A DNA stretch of 64,000 nt, taken from contig NW_002060954.1 in the NCBI RefSeq assembly GCF_000150275.1, forward strand, positions 744,287 through 808,286, written 5' to 3'. Made by a program: the position numbers and the translations under genes. Below the pieces are notes generated by a model. The model was not told the origin of the DNA and made no database searches. It saw only the letters and a list, made by a program, of their open reading frames with translations. The stretch comes from Trichoplax adhaerens (lineage: Eukaryota > Placozoa > Uniplacotomia > Trichoplacea > Trichoplacidae). The first letter of the stretch is position 1. Each line of letters starts with the position of its first letter. Positions 26,101-37,498 of the stretch are shown here, piece by piece.

Positions 26101-29100
26101 ACTTCAACGTATTTGTAAGTAATAAGTCTATTCATTCGATCAGGGAGTAACATGCAACTAAATTTTACACATTATTACTTAGTAACTAGACATCCGAATA
26201 TGAAGTTAATCGTTATTACAGAAATTGAACAACTTCTATTTCGACCCAATATTACAGAAAGGGCACAGTATGTGTATTAGAAGATCGATTTTGGATATCT
26301 TAAGCAATATATAGTTGTACCTCATTTGCTTCGTCGTTCATTTTAATTATTGATTTAAATATCGAGATCGAAAACTTATTCTACAGATATTATGCTATAT
26401 GCGTTTTAAACCAAATCCTTCTTACCCGAAAAGAATCATCTATCGCAGCTAAATTAATTAAAATCTATATTTCACTATTTAAGGTAATTAATATAGTTAT
26501 TGTTACTTTTCATTCATAAGATCGTTTTTAAAAAGCCTGTAACTACCCCAAACTTTTAATTAGGCTGCAGTGAAACGAAAAGGTTCCGATACTAGAATAA
26601 CGAGTTCTATCCTTATTGGTACAAATAGAGCGTATCCCTTTGCTAAAGGTAAATAAATGCAAGTTGTATGTGTCGCTTGCTTATATTCAGCTATTATTCA
26701 AACTTCGTTTGAAAATTAGATAATGACATAAAATCAATCGAAGAACAAGTGGACAATCTATTCCGAATGGTACATGCAGACAATTTTACAATAAGTGTTC
26801 AAGTATGACCACATATTTCATTTTTTATTTTATTATTTCGGTTGAATTACACTCAATTACGAACTAAGTCTTGACGCGTCTTTTATCAGGTTCTTATGCT
26901 ATTATATCAAATGATAGATATCAGGTAATGTTTAAGCGACTTACTCTTTACCTGTACACATTTATTTACTTCATGCTAGCTTTGCCTATGCGGACTTACA
27001 TAGCATATTTTTCCGTAGACAATCTATGACTGATCGCTTCTATCAAAGCCTATATTTCAAATTACAAGATTCTAAATTACGAAAATCGTCGAAACAAGTA
27101 TGTTAAAAAGTTTAGCCTTGATAAAATTAATTGTATAAAATTTTGGAACTGAATGCCACTTTCAAATTTAGGCGCTTTTCCTCAATCTTGTTTATAAAGC
27201 TCTAAAGTCTGATAGCGTGCTGAGCCGAGTCAAGGTAAATACTTTAAAGAAATATGATTTTATTCAATATATTAAATTTTTAAATCCTAATAGGCATTTG
27301 TTAAGAGACTGTTGCAAGTTTGTACACACGAGCAACCGCCATTTGTTTGCGGTACTCTTTACATGTTATCGGAAGTAAGTTAATACAACAAAGATGTATG
27401 CATAACATAGTTTTAATCACACGTATAAATGTTAACTTGGACATAGCTAATATCAACACAGATTCTATCCTGACATACTGTCACTTTCCTTCCCACATTT
27501 AGATATTTAAATTAAAGCCCGGATTAAAAACGTTGTTACTTCGTGCAGAGGTATGTTCGGAATAACTCAAAACTGGAATTTATATAAAATATTATCACTC
27601 TCTTAATATGAATTTTATGAAATGTAGGGCTCGGATGAAGAAGAACATTTCGATGATGCAGATGATAGTGATACGGAATTGGATAAAAATGCTATTCTCG
27701 ATGTCAATATAAAAGGACCAAGTGAAGTTACAAGCGATACATCTGGCTATTTGCATCGTAGCAAGAAGGCAACGAACTATGATGTAAAGCAGCGAAATCC
27801 TTTATATTGTGGAGCAGAATATTCAAGCATGTGGGAACTGAGAAAGGTTCGGTTTATATTTAAAAAATAAATTTTATGAATAGCTTTAATTCATGACTTA
27901 TCTGTAATAGCGTACCTAAATTTTAATATTCTTTTACTAGTTAAAAAATCATTATCACGCTACAGTTGTCCACTTTGCTGATACGCTACTGAAAGTAAGT
28001 AAATTTCTAAGTTATGAGTTTAACTACTAGTTTGAAATTTTTAATAACAAAGCTTCCTTCTAATAAGGGCTACACAATTGATTATACTGGGGATCCATTG
28101 AGTGATTTCACGCTTATGCGGTTAGTCGCGCTATTATGCTCTCTTAGGATTTCTGATTTGATTTACATGTCCGCATAGAGCTTGAAACGATATGTTGTTA
28201 GATAACTTTACGTCCCACTGTCTATGTTATTATTGTCTTTCTATATCCATACTGCCTTGAATTAATTCATTAATTATTGCATGATATCTTAATCTTAATT
28301 CATTTTTGATACTCAATAGATTCTTGGATAGATTCGCTTATAAGAATCCCAAAAAGCAGATAAGCGGTATATAGAATCATAAAAGTGTTAATTTTTAGAA
28401 TGTTCAGTAACATTATTTTTTTGTAATATCAACTATGCAAGATCATGGAGGCTCAGTCATGCAGGTACATTATAAAAATAGCTGAAAATGTGATAACAGT
28501 AAAATTAGCTCTTTTTAAATCAACATTTTGAATAACTTCATATAAGCGGCGATTACATTCCCAACGCCTGAGAGAAGAACCTGTCAACTCTAAAATTTTC
28601 TTAAACAAGTCAATCGAAGAGATAGAACCCGACGAAGTGTTCTTTTATCGGTATATTTATCACTTTCTGTTATAGTCTACACTTAAATGTGTCAATGTTT
28701 TTCACAGGTTATAATCACAATATTTAAGATTAATGAATACCTACTGACAGATATTTTAAGAAATGTGAGGAAGAAGAAGCTAATGTAATAAGACTAGCCG
28801 CAAAAAAGAAGCGGCAAAAGGATATGCAAGACTTTGATATGGATGAAATAGATTCTGCTGAAGGTAACGTATGGGCACATTAATAATATAGGAGCACACT
28901 CATTGCTAATTTTCTGTATTTTGTTTCTATTGCTTTTTCGATGTTTTGTTACTAGAAAATGAAAAATCAGGAGAATTAGATTTTGCTAGGTTTGCTATGT
29001 TAATTCGAACATTTGCAGGGTTAAATATAAATTTAACATATAAATTACTTTCGTAGTGATCTGAGTAATGCGAAAAAAACGAAAAAACGAAAGAAGGCGA

Positions 29101-29992
29101 CAGACGATTCTGATGAAGAAGACGATGAAGGTTGAAAGCTTGTCGGATTATTTTATATATCACTTAAATGAAAGCTCATGTTGTGAAATATTACCTTTAT
29201 TCGATTAGATTATGATTATGACGACATGAATGAATCTGATGAAAACGACGGTATTAGTCTTTTAGTATCAATGCATATTTACTGTTTTGAACTAAGGTTT
29301 TGATGCTCTGAATTTCAAATTTTAATTATTTGTTTCTAACGTAGCTAACAATTTATCGGAAGAAAAATTAACTAAGGTATTTACAGGGATGACCATTGAT
29401 ACTTTCGAGAGAATTATTACTCTAATAAGGCGCAGATTTGGGCGAAAGTGAAAAGTGTAGTTTAAAATATAAAACGTATATTCAAATTTTTGATGTAGTT
29501 ACTTTTGGATGAAATGACCCCTGATGAAGATGAAGATAATGATGATGGATCGAATGAAGGCAGTGTTGCAAAGAGGTACATGTACATTACTTACTAACCT
29601 CGTTAGCGAATGATAGAGTCATTTAATAAATGTTTTAATGCACACCAGCTAATGGAAATATGTGTTAATGTCCTGCTAGGCCAAATAAGGATATCATGTC
29701 CATGTTTGCAGATGCTGAAGAGGTTGTTATTAGAAGCGATAGAAAATCTTTGTTAAGCAATTGTTAAAGACTTAACGAAAGTTATTTTTTTTAGTTTTCT
29801 CATCTACTAGAAGAACCAAGTAAAGAAAATTCGTCAAAACAATTGGAATGGGAATCAAAGCAAAATAATATAAACAAGTCGAAACAGAGGCGTAAAAAAT
29901 TTAAGAAACAAAGACCTGTGGAAAATTATGGTTCTAGAAATAAATCGAAATCACCCAGTAGCAAAAATCGTAATCAACACCGAATTAAATAG
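23171..29992 (+). CDS. CEBPZ: CCAAT/enhancer-binding protein zeta (CBF/Noc1-Mak21 family)
   Basis: Nucleolar protein of the CBF/Mak21/Noc1 family, needed for early 60S pre-ribosome assembly and also described as a transcription cofactor. I trace about 35 exons, starting 23171-23230, 23853-23954, 24148-24522, 24648-24774 and ending 29795-29992, for roughly 1,010-1,020 aa (human 1,054). Landmarks: a Lys-rich block (KDKKKSKKKQKK), LELDGLWYK, WLKTVMASGTLTDKTAA, KEVLLSNLLPDDRKL, LLIYWHFEQQLK, VNKLGDPEKKVASK, RHPNMK, AQYYAICVLNQ, LIGTNRAYPFAK, SMTDRFYQSLY, FLNLVYKALKSD, then the CBF core QRNPLYCGAEYSSMWEL, YTGDPLSDFTLMRFLDRFAYKNPK and EIEPDEVFFYRYFKK. Very acidic C-terminal exons follow, then a basic tail. 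All junction phases agree. A tentative 18-nt exon at 29430-29447 could be skipped without changing frame. Confidence 0.95.
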
Positions 29993-30300
29993 CAAAACAT
30001 TTGCTTGCTTTAAGATTTTTATTTTAAAGTAAACGTTTTAGGGAAATTTTATTTTATATTTGATCGAAATTATAATTTGAGAGGGAATATTACGGTTTTT
30101 AAGATCTGGTTTTAGAAATAACGATGGTAGTTAATGGGGATAAATCAACTGACACTATTTAAAGAATACTGTCTTAAATGAAATATTCCTACACATTAAA
30201 TTCGATTCATCCAACCAGGAATCGTTTATCATCTATAAATTAATTGATTTTTGAGATCTCTTTACTTGATATCATTTAATGTAAAATGTTGATTATAATT

Positions 30301-32529
30301 TTACAGTCGTCTATAATTATAACCCATTCGATAGGGTCGTCGTCTTTTGAACAATTTACGAATGATATAAAGTAATGCGATTATAATAAAGATGAATACG
30401 AAGTAATATTGATAGTAATGATATCGTGAACTAATTCTATTATTGACGGTGCTAATTTTTTCGATTGTTCGATAGTCGAGATCAATGCTCGTATTAACTA
30501 TTCTATCAAAAGTGGATGTAGTCGTGTTATTGAAGACTGTACTGGTAAGAGTAGTAGCAATATTCGAAGCCTCTGTAGTATTCAGACTTTCATCGCGGAA
30601 TTGAGCAATTTTCATTTTTAGTAAAATTCGACGTAGATAGAGAGCATGAAATGCTATAGCCATGCCGGTTAAGCGCATTGAACATCCATCTAAAGTGAAT
30701 GATAGATAGTAGATGATGTAGCAAGAAATAATACATTTACTGATACGAAAAAGACATTACATCGAAGATAACCTAAAATTCATCTACATGGTAATATATG
30801 AAACCTACGGAACTAAGGAAAAAGATAGTACCTTTTAATTTAGGGCAATAGGCATCTTGCTTCTCATTATGGTCGATATTTCGAATTTTTCTCCTTGATT
30901 TAGACATTGAGAAACATCCACTAAACGATTGGTATTGAAAAACTTCTTTCATAAAATTATAATTGTAGAAATCTGAGAAGCCAGATGCTGCACAAAATAC
31001 GATTTCCTCTAAAAATATTTGTTGAGCTTGAATCATTTTAAGATCGTATTGCTCATATAAAGTTTTAACCTCCAGATAAGCATAAGAACAAAATGCTTGC
31101 AGTAAATCATTTACGTCATGGTATTTGCTATGATGAAGTAAACGTTGTGTCACTTGTGCATGACATTTTAAATCTTTTGCGAGCATAAAATAGATAATTT
31201 GCCGTACAAGCTTATGACCTTGTAGGTCTTCCAGGATGTTACTCTGCCAGCATTCAGCTGATATTGTACATGGCATAGCATTTCTTTGACCCATTAACTC
31301 GTTTAGGCAAGCCATACCGTAATCATTACCATGATGTATCCCATGATCGTATATACGTTCATTTCGAATCTGAACAGGTATGAGCTTAAATTCACGGTCC
31401 AAATTAGATAATTTCCAAGGTTGCGATACTAGGGTGTTACTACTTGAATGATATTTTTGATTTTTCTTCGACCAATATGTAGCTTCAGATGTTGCATCAG
31501 CCAGTAGTAACCGAGAGATTTGATGATACATTTGTAAAGCATCATAATACAGCGTCATATTAAAAAAGCGCCGATCATTAGTAATAACTTCAAATTGTCC
31601 TATTGCCAGTAAAAATAAAATGAATAATTAATTATACTTTTAATTTAAAGCGAGTGAAAATTAATTTGCTATCTCACGAGCATTAAGATAACTATGATGA
31701 GTTATTTATAGTATCGCTCGTTTTGTAAAGCATGGAATTACGATTGAATCGCTTAGGTTCACTGCAAGATACGATTCTAGGATAATTACTCTTGGACAAC
31801 TGGTAAAAATTAAGTCACAATATTGCATTACTGCATGTTATTTTTGTAATCTGATTTCATATAAAATTTCGTTTGAGCAGAAATAAGCAATCTCTAATTC
31901 CTTTATCTTACAAATCATTTCAAATCTTTAAGAAATGTAAGGGTTAACTTTATATAACTATATCGGACCCTAAATTTATCGATTGAAAGATAATACCACA
32001 GTAACCGGGTTAATATAGATCTGTAATGCATTTTCAATGGTAGATCACTAGACCTCATTTAGCACATACAAATTGAAAAGTCATTAACTGGCAGCCCCGT
32101 CGTTTCATACCGTTTATTTATATAATGGCTAAGTAAGCGTAGAAAGGGTTACAGGAGGCAATTGTCCTGACAGGTCAACTAACATGTAGCACTAAATAAA
32201 TGCGTATAAGGCAATTTGGATAACTATAATGTAATACCGGGTAATAATAATATACAGCAGCGAAAATTACAATATGAAAATTAATTAATTCGCATAAACT
32301 TAGACAGTTTATTGTATTAATCCATCCACATACCTTGGGCTATTCGTAATCCTATTAGCGACGGTTGGCATAAACGTATATATTGCTTTTGTAAATATGA
32401 AACAGCGTTATCTAGAATATCTAATGTTTTTTCGCCTAATAGATAGTATTTATCGTATAGTTTTACCGTCTTAGAAGTAACAGGGTTAGTAATAATTACA
32501 ATAATCAGTAAAGCAACAATATAGCGCAT
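30301..32529 (-). CDS. C16orf89: UPF0764 protein C16orf89 homologue with an added C-terminal membrane anchor
   Basis: Function of the family is unknown; the vertebrate protein is secreted and enriched in thyroid. Exons 32334-32529, 30832-31599 and 30301-30689 give about 450 aa. The start MRYIVALLIIVIITNPVTS is a typical signal peptide; an in-frame ATG 26 codons upstream (32607) would bury it, so I prefer 32529. Family signatures: FLEEIVFCAASGFSDFYNYNFM (human ENIMFCGMGGFSDFYKLRWL), a nearby GCF, and YCPKLKDGCSMRLTGMAIAFHALYL (human QFPDGCSSHNTATAVAALGGFLYI). The last only appears after splicing with donor AAAAG|GTACTA; reading through that intron gives a misleading hydrophobic tail. After the family domain the protein continues with a Thr/Asn-rich stalk with N-glycosylation sites, a helix (YYFVFIFIIIALLYII) and a basic tail, so it looks like a type I membrane protein. 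The lumenal part faces outside. Confidence 0.88.
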
Positions 32530-34530
32530 AGATGACACTTGTAGCTTTGACACAGCTGGTGCGCTGTTACCATCACCATGTTGCCAAATATAGTCCCTAC
32601 AGCACATGATTATTATTCTGCAAATATATTCTGTACCATTAGCTGTGATTAATTACCAGCTATTACAATACATAATCGATTATCTTTTCATATAAAATTG
32701 TTTCGTGTTAAATTAATTATGTTACTTGAGTTTTTTTATATTGATATAATTGTATATAATTTAGTTACTAATTATGTTATTTGAGTCTTTATATTGATAT
32801 AACTCCTCGTATACCGCTGTATAAATATATAGTTGCAAGTACAAAGGATTCTTCTACTAGCTTGGCAAGTTATCAACTGATACCAATATCGTACTATAAA
32901 TTATAAAACCTTAGAATTCATACAACTAGACGCGTTAGGAAAATACGGTCATACACCCTCCAAAATTTTCAAAGTTTTTGAATAATTATACTTAATTACG
33001 TTTTCATCTTTAAAATAATAAATTCTATTCAAATAACAACAATTTGAAAACTCCTCTTTACGAATAAGGCAGTAACAAACACCATATCATGATGTATAAC
33101 AATAATGTAAGAAAATGTTAGACTGGATTTAAAAACTGTTTATTACTTATTTTTATTTTTTACCCTTCATATTTCGATTTTTGGGGTACATGATGTATGT
33201 AGTGGCGACTGGTACTCCATGAAGTGCACAACTCCACGTACTGTACTGTAAAGTATGGTTCAAGTACTACTGTACAGTATAATATACAGTACAGTACAGT
33301 ACTGTACAGTGTACAGTAGTGTTGCGGGCTTGTCACGTGACCTACAATATATATATATATATACTGTATATATACAGTATATACTGTACAGTATATACAG
33401 TATGTCAGTACAGTACTGTACACTCTGCCATTGATTGTACAGTACTGTACCATGCATACTGTACTTTTCGTTAACTGTACGGTACACTTTACAGTACTGT
33501 ACTGTACTGTAGATGTAAAGCCATTAGAGTTAAGCTCGTATTGCGGTAAAACCGTAAAAGTAAGTCGTAAACACAGTTTAACAGTTTAATCTTCCAATAT
33601 TTTAGATTTTGGTCCAAGGTAGGTACTTTACTATCGCCTTCCCCTTCATGCATTAGATGAAATACAGTATATTAATAATAATCTAGCATCCGGAAGGTTT
33701 CTAACCTTCTATTCAAGCTACATCCTTGTAGTAGTTCTAGACCTACAAATCAATGCACGTATAGCAACAAGTGATTTTTTGGGCACTGTTACATCCTATA
33801 TTGACTACATTATTGCTTGAATTACAAATTAAATCAGTAGAATCTATACTTCTTAATGATAATACGTTAATCTATGCGTAGTTTACTCATATGCATTTAA
33901 AGTGCTTAACACTATAATTTGGATTAACAGTAAACATTTAGCGAAATATTCCTATGTTAGAATAGTGCTTTTTTAACTAATCTCACAGAGAGTAGAAAGT
34001 AGTCCACAAATCTCACAAAGTGCTACAAGCAGTCAATCACTTCGACATTACAGTAAATTAAATATACTCTTACGTTACTCTTCATAGACTTACTAATTAG
34101 CCCTCTAGAGATCATACCCCTTTTTGTAAAGACCAACTCTTGCAATCTTGCTATCACAAACTTGCTTTTGAAAGATGTACAATTGCACATCCCCCTTTAT
34201 TTAGAATTAGTTTATTAATCCTATTGTTATCATGCACTTATTACTCATTGAAATTACCTACCTTTGAGAATTTTTGTCGGTAGACTAACAATATAAATAA
34301 AGCTTATAATCTATAAATTACCTGCATATACATAGCTTTCGTTAGTGAGTGAGTAATTTACAAAATTGTATGCTACAACATATAGTATACGTACATCACA
34401 GTCCAGTGCGTTACTGCGCAGCAATTTGCAAACTTAGCACAGTATACGAGTATATACTTAAGCTGACTACGTAATATTCACCCTTAAATCAGATTTCTAT
34501 TAACATTTTCCTTTTTAACTCAACTAGCTT
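32530..34530. promoter_or_regulatory. shared 5' intergenic region, C16orf89 homologue (-) / unknown 116-aa gene (+)
   Basis: Nearly 2 kb between start codons. The central part is the GTAC-palindrome array at 33238-33511; the flanks are plain AT-rich DNA. Open frames on the minus strand across the array come from its stop-poor repeated words and are not genes. Confidence 0.55.
33238..33511. repeat. GTAC-palindrome array, cluster 2, with embedded TA tract
   Basis: About 270 bp of TACTGTACAGTA-type words on both sides of a (TA)n tract at 33347-33363. In the middle (33360-33411) copies are spaced by TATATA, producing nested palindromes such as ACTGTATATATACAGT and TATACTGTACAGTATA. Individual copies are imperfectly spaced and some are mutated (GGTACACTTTACAG), so the array looks old. 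It lies within the 5' intergenic region of two divergent genes. Confidence 0.9.
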
Positions 34531-35290
34531 ATGGAACCTACCTCTGTCAAGGAGGTAAGAGTGTGAGGGTATCTTTCGTAATGTTAAAAGCGCACTTGCT
34601 GGCAGATCTACGTTAATGTGCGGATTTATATACACTGTATATTTGTAGTACAGCATATAACATACATAAATGACTATTAATTTAGATTTGTATCGCTCGT
34701 TGGATTTAATTAAGTGTTCCATGATAAATTTTATTGTAATCATATAAAAATTGTTTTTACTACATAAGGATAATTTGACCTGGGATAAATTGAATGCCGC
34801 ACTAGCTAAGGGAGAAAATGTTGCCGAAATTTTCAATCTAAAAGTACAAGGTTAAGTTTCTGAAAGCCTGCTATTGTTAAAGAGTGGCACGTGCATCTAC
34901 ATATTAATTATCTTTCACTGATAAAGTAACCATTGTAATATATAAAGAAGTTGTAGTCTGTAAAAATTACTTCATAATTCTCAATATAGCTTCGTATGAT
35001 TAGATAATACTGTAATAAAATAAATCGTTACTTAACATACTGTAGGTGATGCAGATAGGAGATGTAATCAAAAGGCACGCAATACCACTGAGAATGTGCA
35101 AGATAATATTGAGTTGCTGAACGTTCAGCACAATTCTGCAATCGATTCATCTTTCTCCTTTGTTTATTGCCGAGAAGATTGTGAAGCTGTTTTCAGTAAT
35201 GTGACGGAAAATGACATAAAATTGCTACCATCTCGTCCATTCGTTCTTTTAGATGATATTGCAACGATTAGGTCTGCTATAACATATTGA
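34531..35290 (+). CDS. unrecognised small protein, 116 aa
   Basis: Three exons with consistent GT-AG sites and phases: 34531-34554 (MEPTSVKE), 34769-34850 and 35046-35290. The second exon reads DNLTWDKLNAALAKGENVAE, an amphipathic acidic helix. The third ends FVLLDDIATIRSAITY after a mostly polar, Asn/Glu-rich stretch with three cysteines. There is no signal peptide or membrane helix. I do not recognise the family. An alternative donor near the end (ATTAG|GTCTGC) could lead to more exons, which I did not find before TMED10. It is divergently paired with the C16orf89 homologue across array cluster 2. The evidence for a gene is the coherent splicing and protein-like composition only. Confidence 0.5.
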
Positions 35291-36378
35291 GAACTACTGT
35301 ACAATACGATTTATACAAACAGTATATATGATCCTAAGATTACTAACTTGGTGGCTCTAAACTGTTTTAATTGAACCCTATCATTTATAGATATATTCCG
35401 GAAAGTTCGATCAAGAAATAATCTACACAAAAACTGCCTTATACTGTATTTATGCTTTGATTTTATATTCTAAATATCTGTATATGTATTATACTGTGGA
35501 TGTGATCTCGATAATGAAACTTTCAACGCTGTGATAACTTTATTACCAGTTTTTTTGGCTGTATCAGCATCTAGCACATCGTTAATGTTATTCTTAGTCT
35601 ACTATTTAGCTATATAACGTATACGAACCCATCTTCACTAGGACATAATGTCGCCTGTTTGAATATAAATTATACAGTCAATAGCAACATTCCTGAATAT
35701 GCTAAGTTACAATAAGATATTAGGTTACAACTGGAAATGACTATACGGTATTTGTGCTTGACATCAGCTGTCGTCAAATTATGGACCGTTTTTGCTCTTA
35801 ATTTTATTTATTCAACATAAAGAATTAAAGACAATTTCATTTCTTGTTTATGCCTCATGTCATAATAAAGATGGTTTTACGTACAATATTGTCATTAGGA
35901 TACTATTAACTCGTCGTTCTCTGCGACACAGTTGCCATAAGAATGCGACAAATATTTAGTTAGTGAAAGTATATATCAATGTATTCCTAATGCCATGTTA
36001 CCAAATCACATCACTAAATTGCAGTGGTTACGTTTGTTAACCTCACACTGTTACACAATTCGGTTGTAGATTACTCGTAGAACTAATGTGTTACTATACC
36101 CAATGCAGCGTAGTGTATAGTATTACTATAAAATAAGGTCTTTCTAAAAATAAAAGCCTATTGATATTAGAGATTACAGGAACTACTAAATGTCAACGAT
36201 ACAACTATGATATTTTAAGCTTCGCGCCGATGATAAATTAATTATCATACTCGATTTATTCTTCGTCGCAATTTCAAAAACTGATACACTTCATCGATAA
36301 CTTCTTAGTAAATTAAGTACATCAATGTATTGCATATAAGAATATACCAAATGACCGATATCAAGGCAAATATAAACT
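35291..36378. other. tail-to-tail intergenic region, unknown gene / TMED10
   Basis: About 1.1 kb of AT-rich sequence with isolated TACTGTA words (35294, 35442) but no array and no coding signal. It must contain the 3' UTRs and polyadenylation sites of both neighbours. Confidence 0.55.
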
Positions 36379-37498
36379 TTAATCGATCAATTTCTTCGCC
36401 TTAAAGTATCTTCGTAAGTAATAGAGTTGCCATGATGCCAAAACCAACAAACAACACATAGAAAAGAGGCTAAAGTATAATACACGCGCATGGGTTGATT
36501 CTACATCAAACAAGGACAATCCCAGTTAGTATACAGAATTGATAAAATTAAAACACAGCACATTTGGAACTACACCAGGAATAACTTGACTTAACACATT
36601 ATACAAGTATACTGTATAGCTTAATGTATTTTACTTTAGATACCTACCATTTGTATCTCGCATTTCTTCCTCTCTATTTCTCATATAGACGAAATCTTCT
36701 ACAAGCTCCTGAGATAAATCATGTAAACGTCTTAGTTCTAACTCCATAGGTTTAAGCTTTTCGGCTTCTTTAACCTATATAGTACAAATTGTAAAAAGAA
36801 TTACCTTTGAAAACAAATCCAAACAAAATCACAAATCACACAATGTTAGTAGGGAAACAACGTCTACTGAACTATAATCATCGGATTCTAGACTAATTTC
36901 GCGTACTTGCTCGTAATTTTTCGCTTCGACACCACGCTTAATAACGTAAGTGATATCATGTCCTGATCCAGGGGGAAGATGGCTCTCTAAAAATGGAAAA
37001 ATATTCAATCTTGAATACCATAGTAACGAAGGTTTAGGTAAAGTCACGGAAATGAATAAAGGGGAAATCTAATTCTTTGGTCTGAAAGTCTAATGCGTAC
37101 TTGATTCACTTTCCGAACTGAAGCAAACTTCGAAACTTGAAGGATGATCTAAGGTGATAGCAAATTTTCCCTGTTTAGTACCATCATTCTTGTAAAGAAC
37201 ATCCTTTTTCGAATCAGTAACCTATATCCAATAAAATAGATACACGTAGGCATTTTTAGTCATATCGAAAAATTGGGATGAAAATTAGAGACTGACGCCT
37301 TACCTTTATGTGTGTTTTAAGCAATGGCGTCTCGCTGATACTGTATTCACCAGTAACTAGTTCATTTTTTTGAGCAGTATCTAGCAAACACCGTTTAGAA
37401 TTAGCTAACAGTCGAAACGATATAGAATGACATTGTGAAACCAATGAGACAATTATTAATGATAGCAGAATCGTCGTTCCACTATGGTTACGTTTCAT
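36379..37498 (-). CDS. TMED10: p24 cargo receptor TMED10 (p24-delta)
   Basis: Type I membrane protein cycling between ER and Golgi in COPI/COPII vesicles; p24 complexes sort GPI-anchored and other cargo. Exons 37304-37498, 37101-37221, 36907-36986, 36648-36774 and 36379-36500 give 214 aa (human 219). Signal peptide [18 protein letters not shown] is followed by [15 protein letters not shown]. The GOLD domain has its cysteine pair (KRCLLD and FEVCFSS) and the delta-type motif LVTGEYSIS. The helical region includes [27 protein letters not shown] and [12 protein letters not shown]. The membrane helix is followed by [11 protein letters not shown], keeping the dilysine COPI signal; the human FF pair is YF here. 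All phases agree. Divergent partner is MRPL33. Confidence 0.96.

Noticed and set aside
30773-30831. Hydrophobic C-terminus FFLSSVGFIYYHVDEF on the C16orf89 exon
   Set aside because: It begins exactly at a good donor (AAAAG|GTACTA); splicing to 30689 restores the conserved DGCS block, so this tail is intron read-through.
33358-33377. Resemblance of TACTGTATATATACAGTA to the bacterial LexA/SOS box
   Set aside because: The window is nuclear animal DNA with spliced genes; the match arises from motif halves separated by a TA tract.
33160-33487. Minus-strand frames of 97 and 75 codons
   Set aside because: Same cause: they read through array cluster 2.
34489-34836. 115-codon minus-strand frame
   Set aside because: It is antisense to the first two exons and first intron of the 116-aa gene, whose splice sites and phases make better sense.
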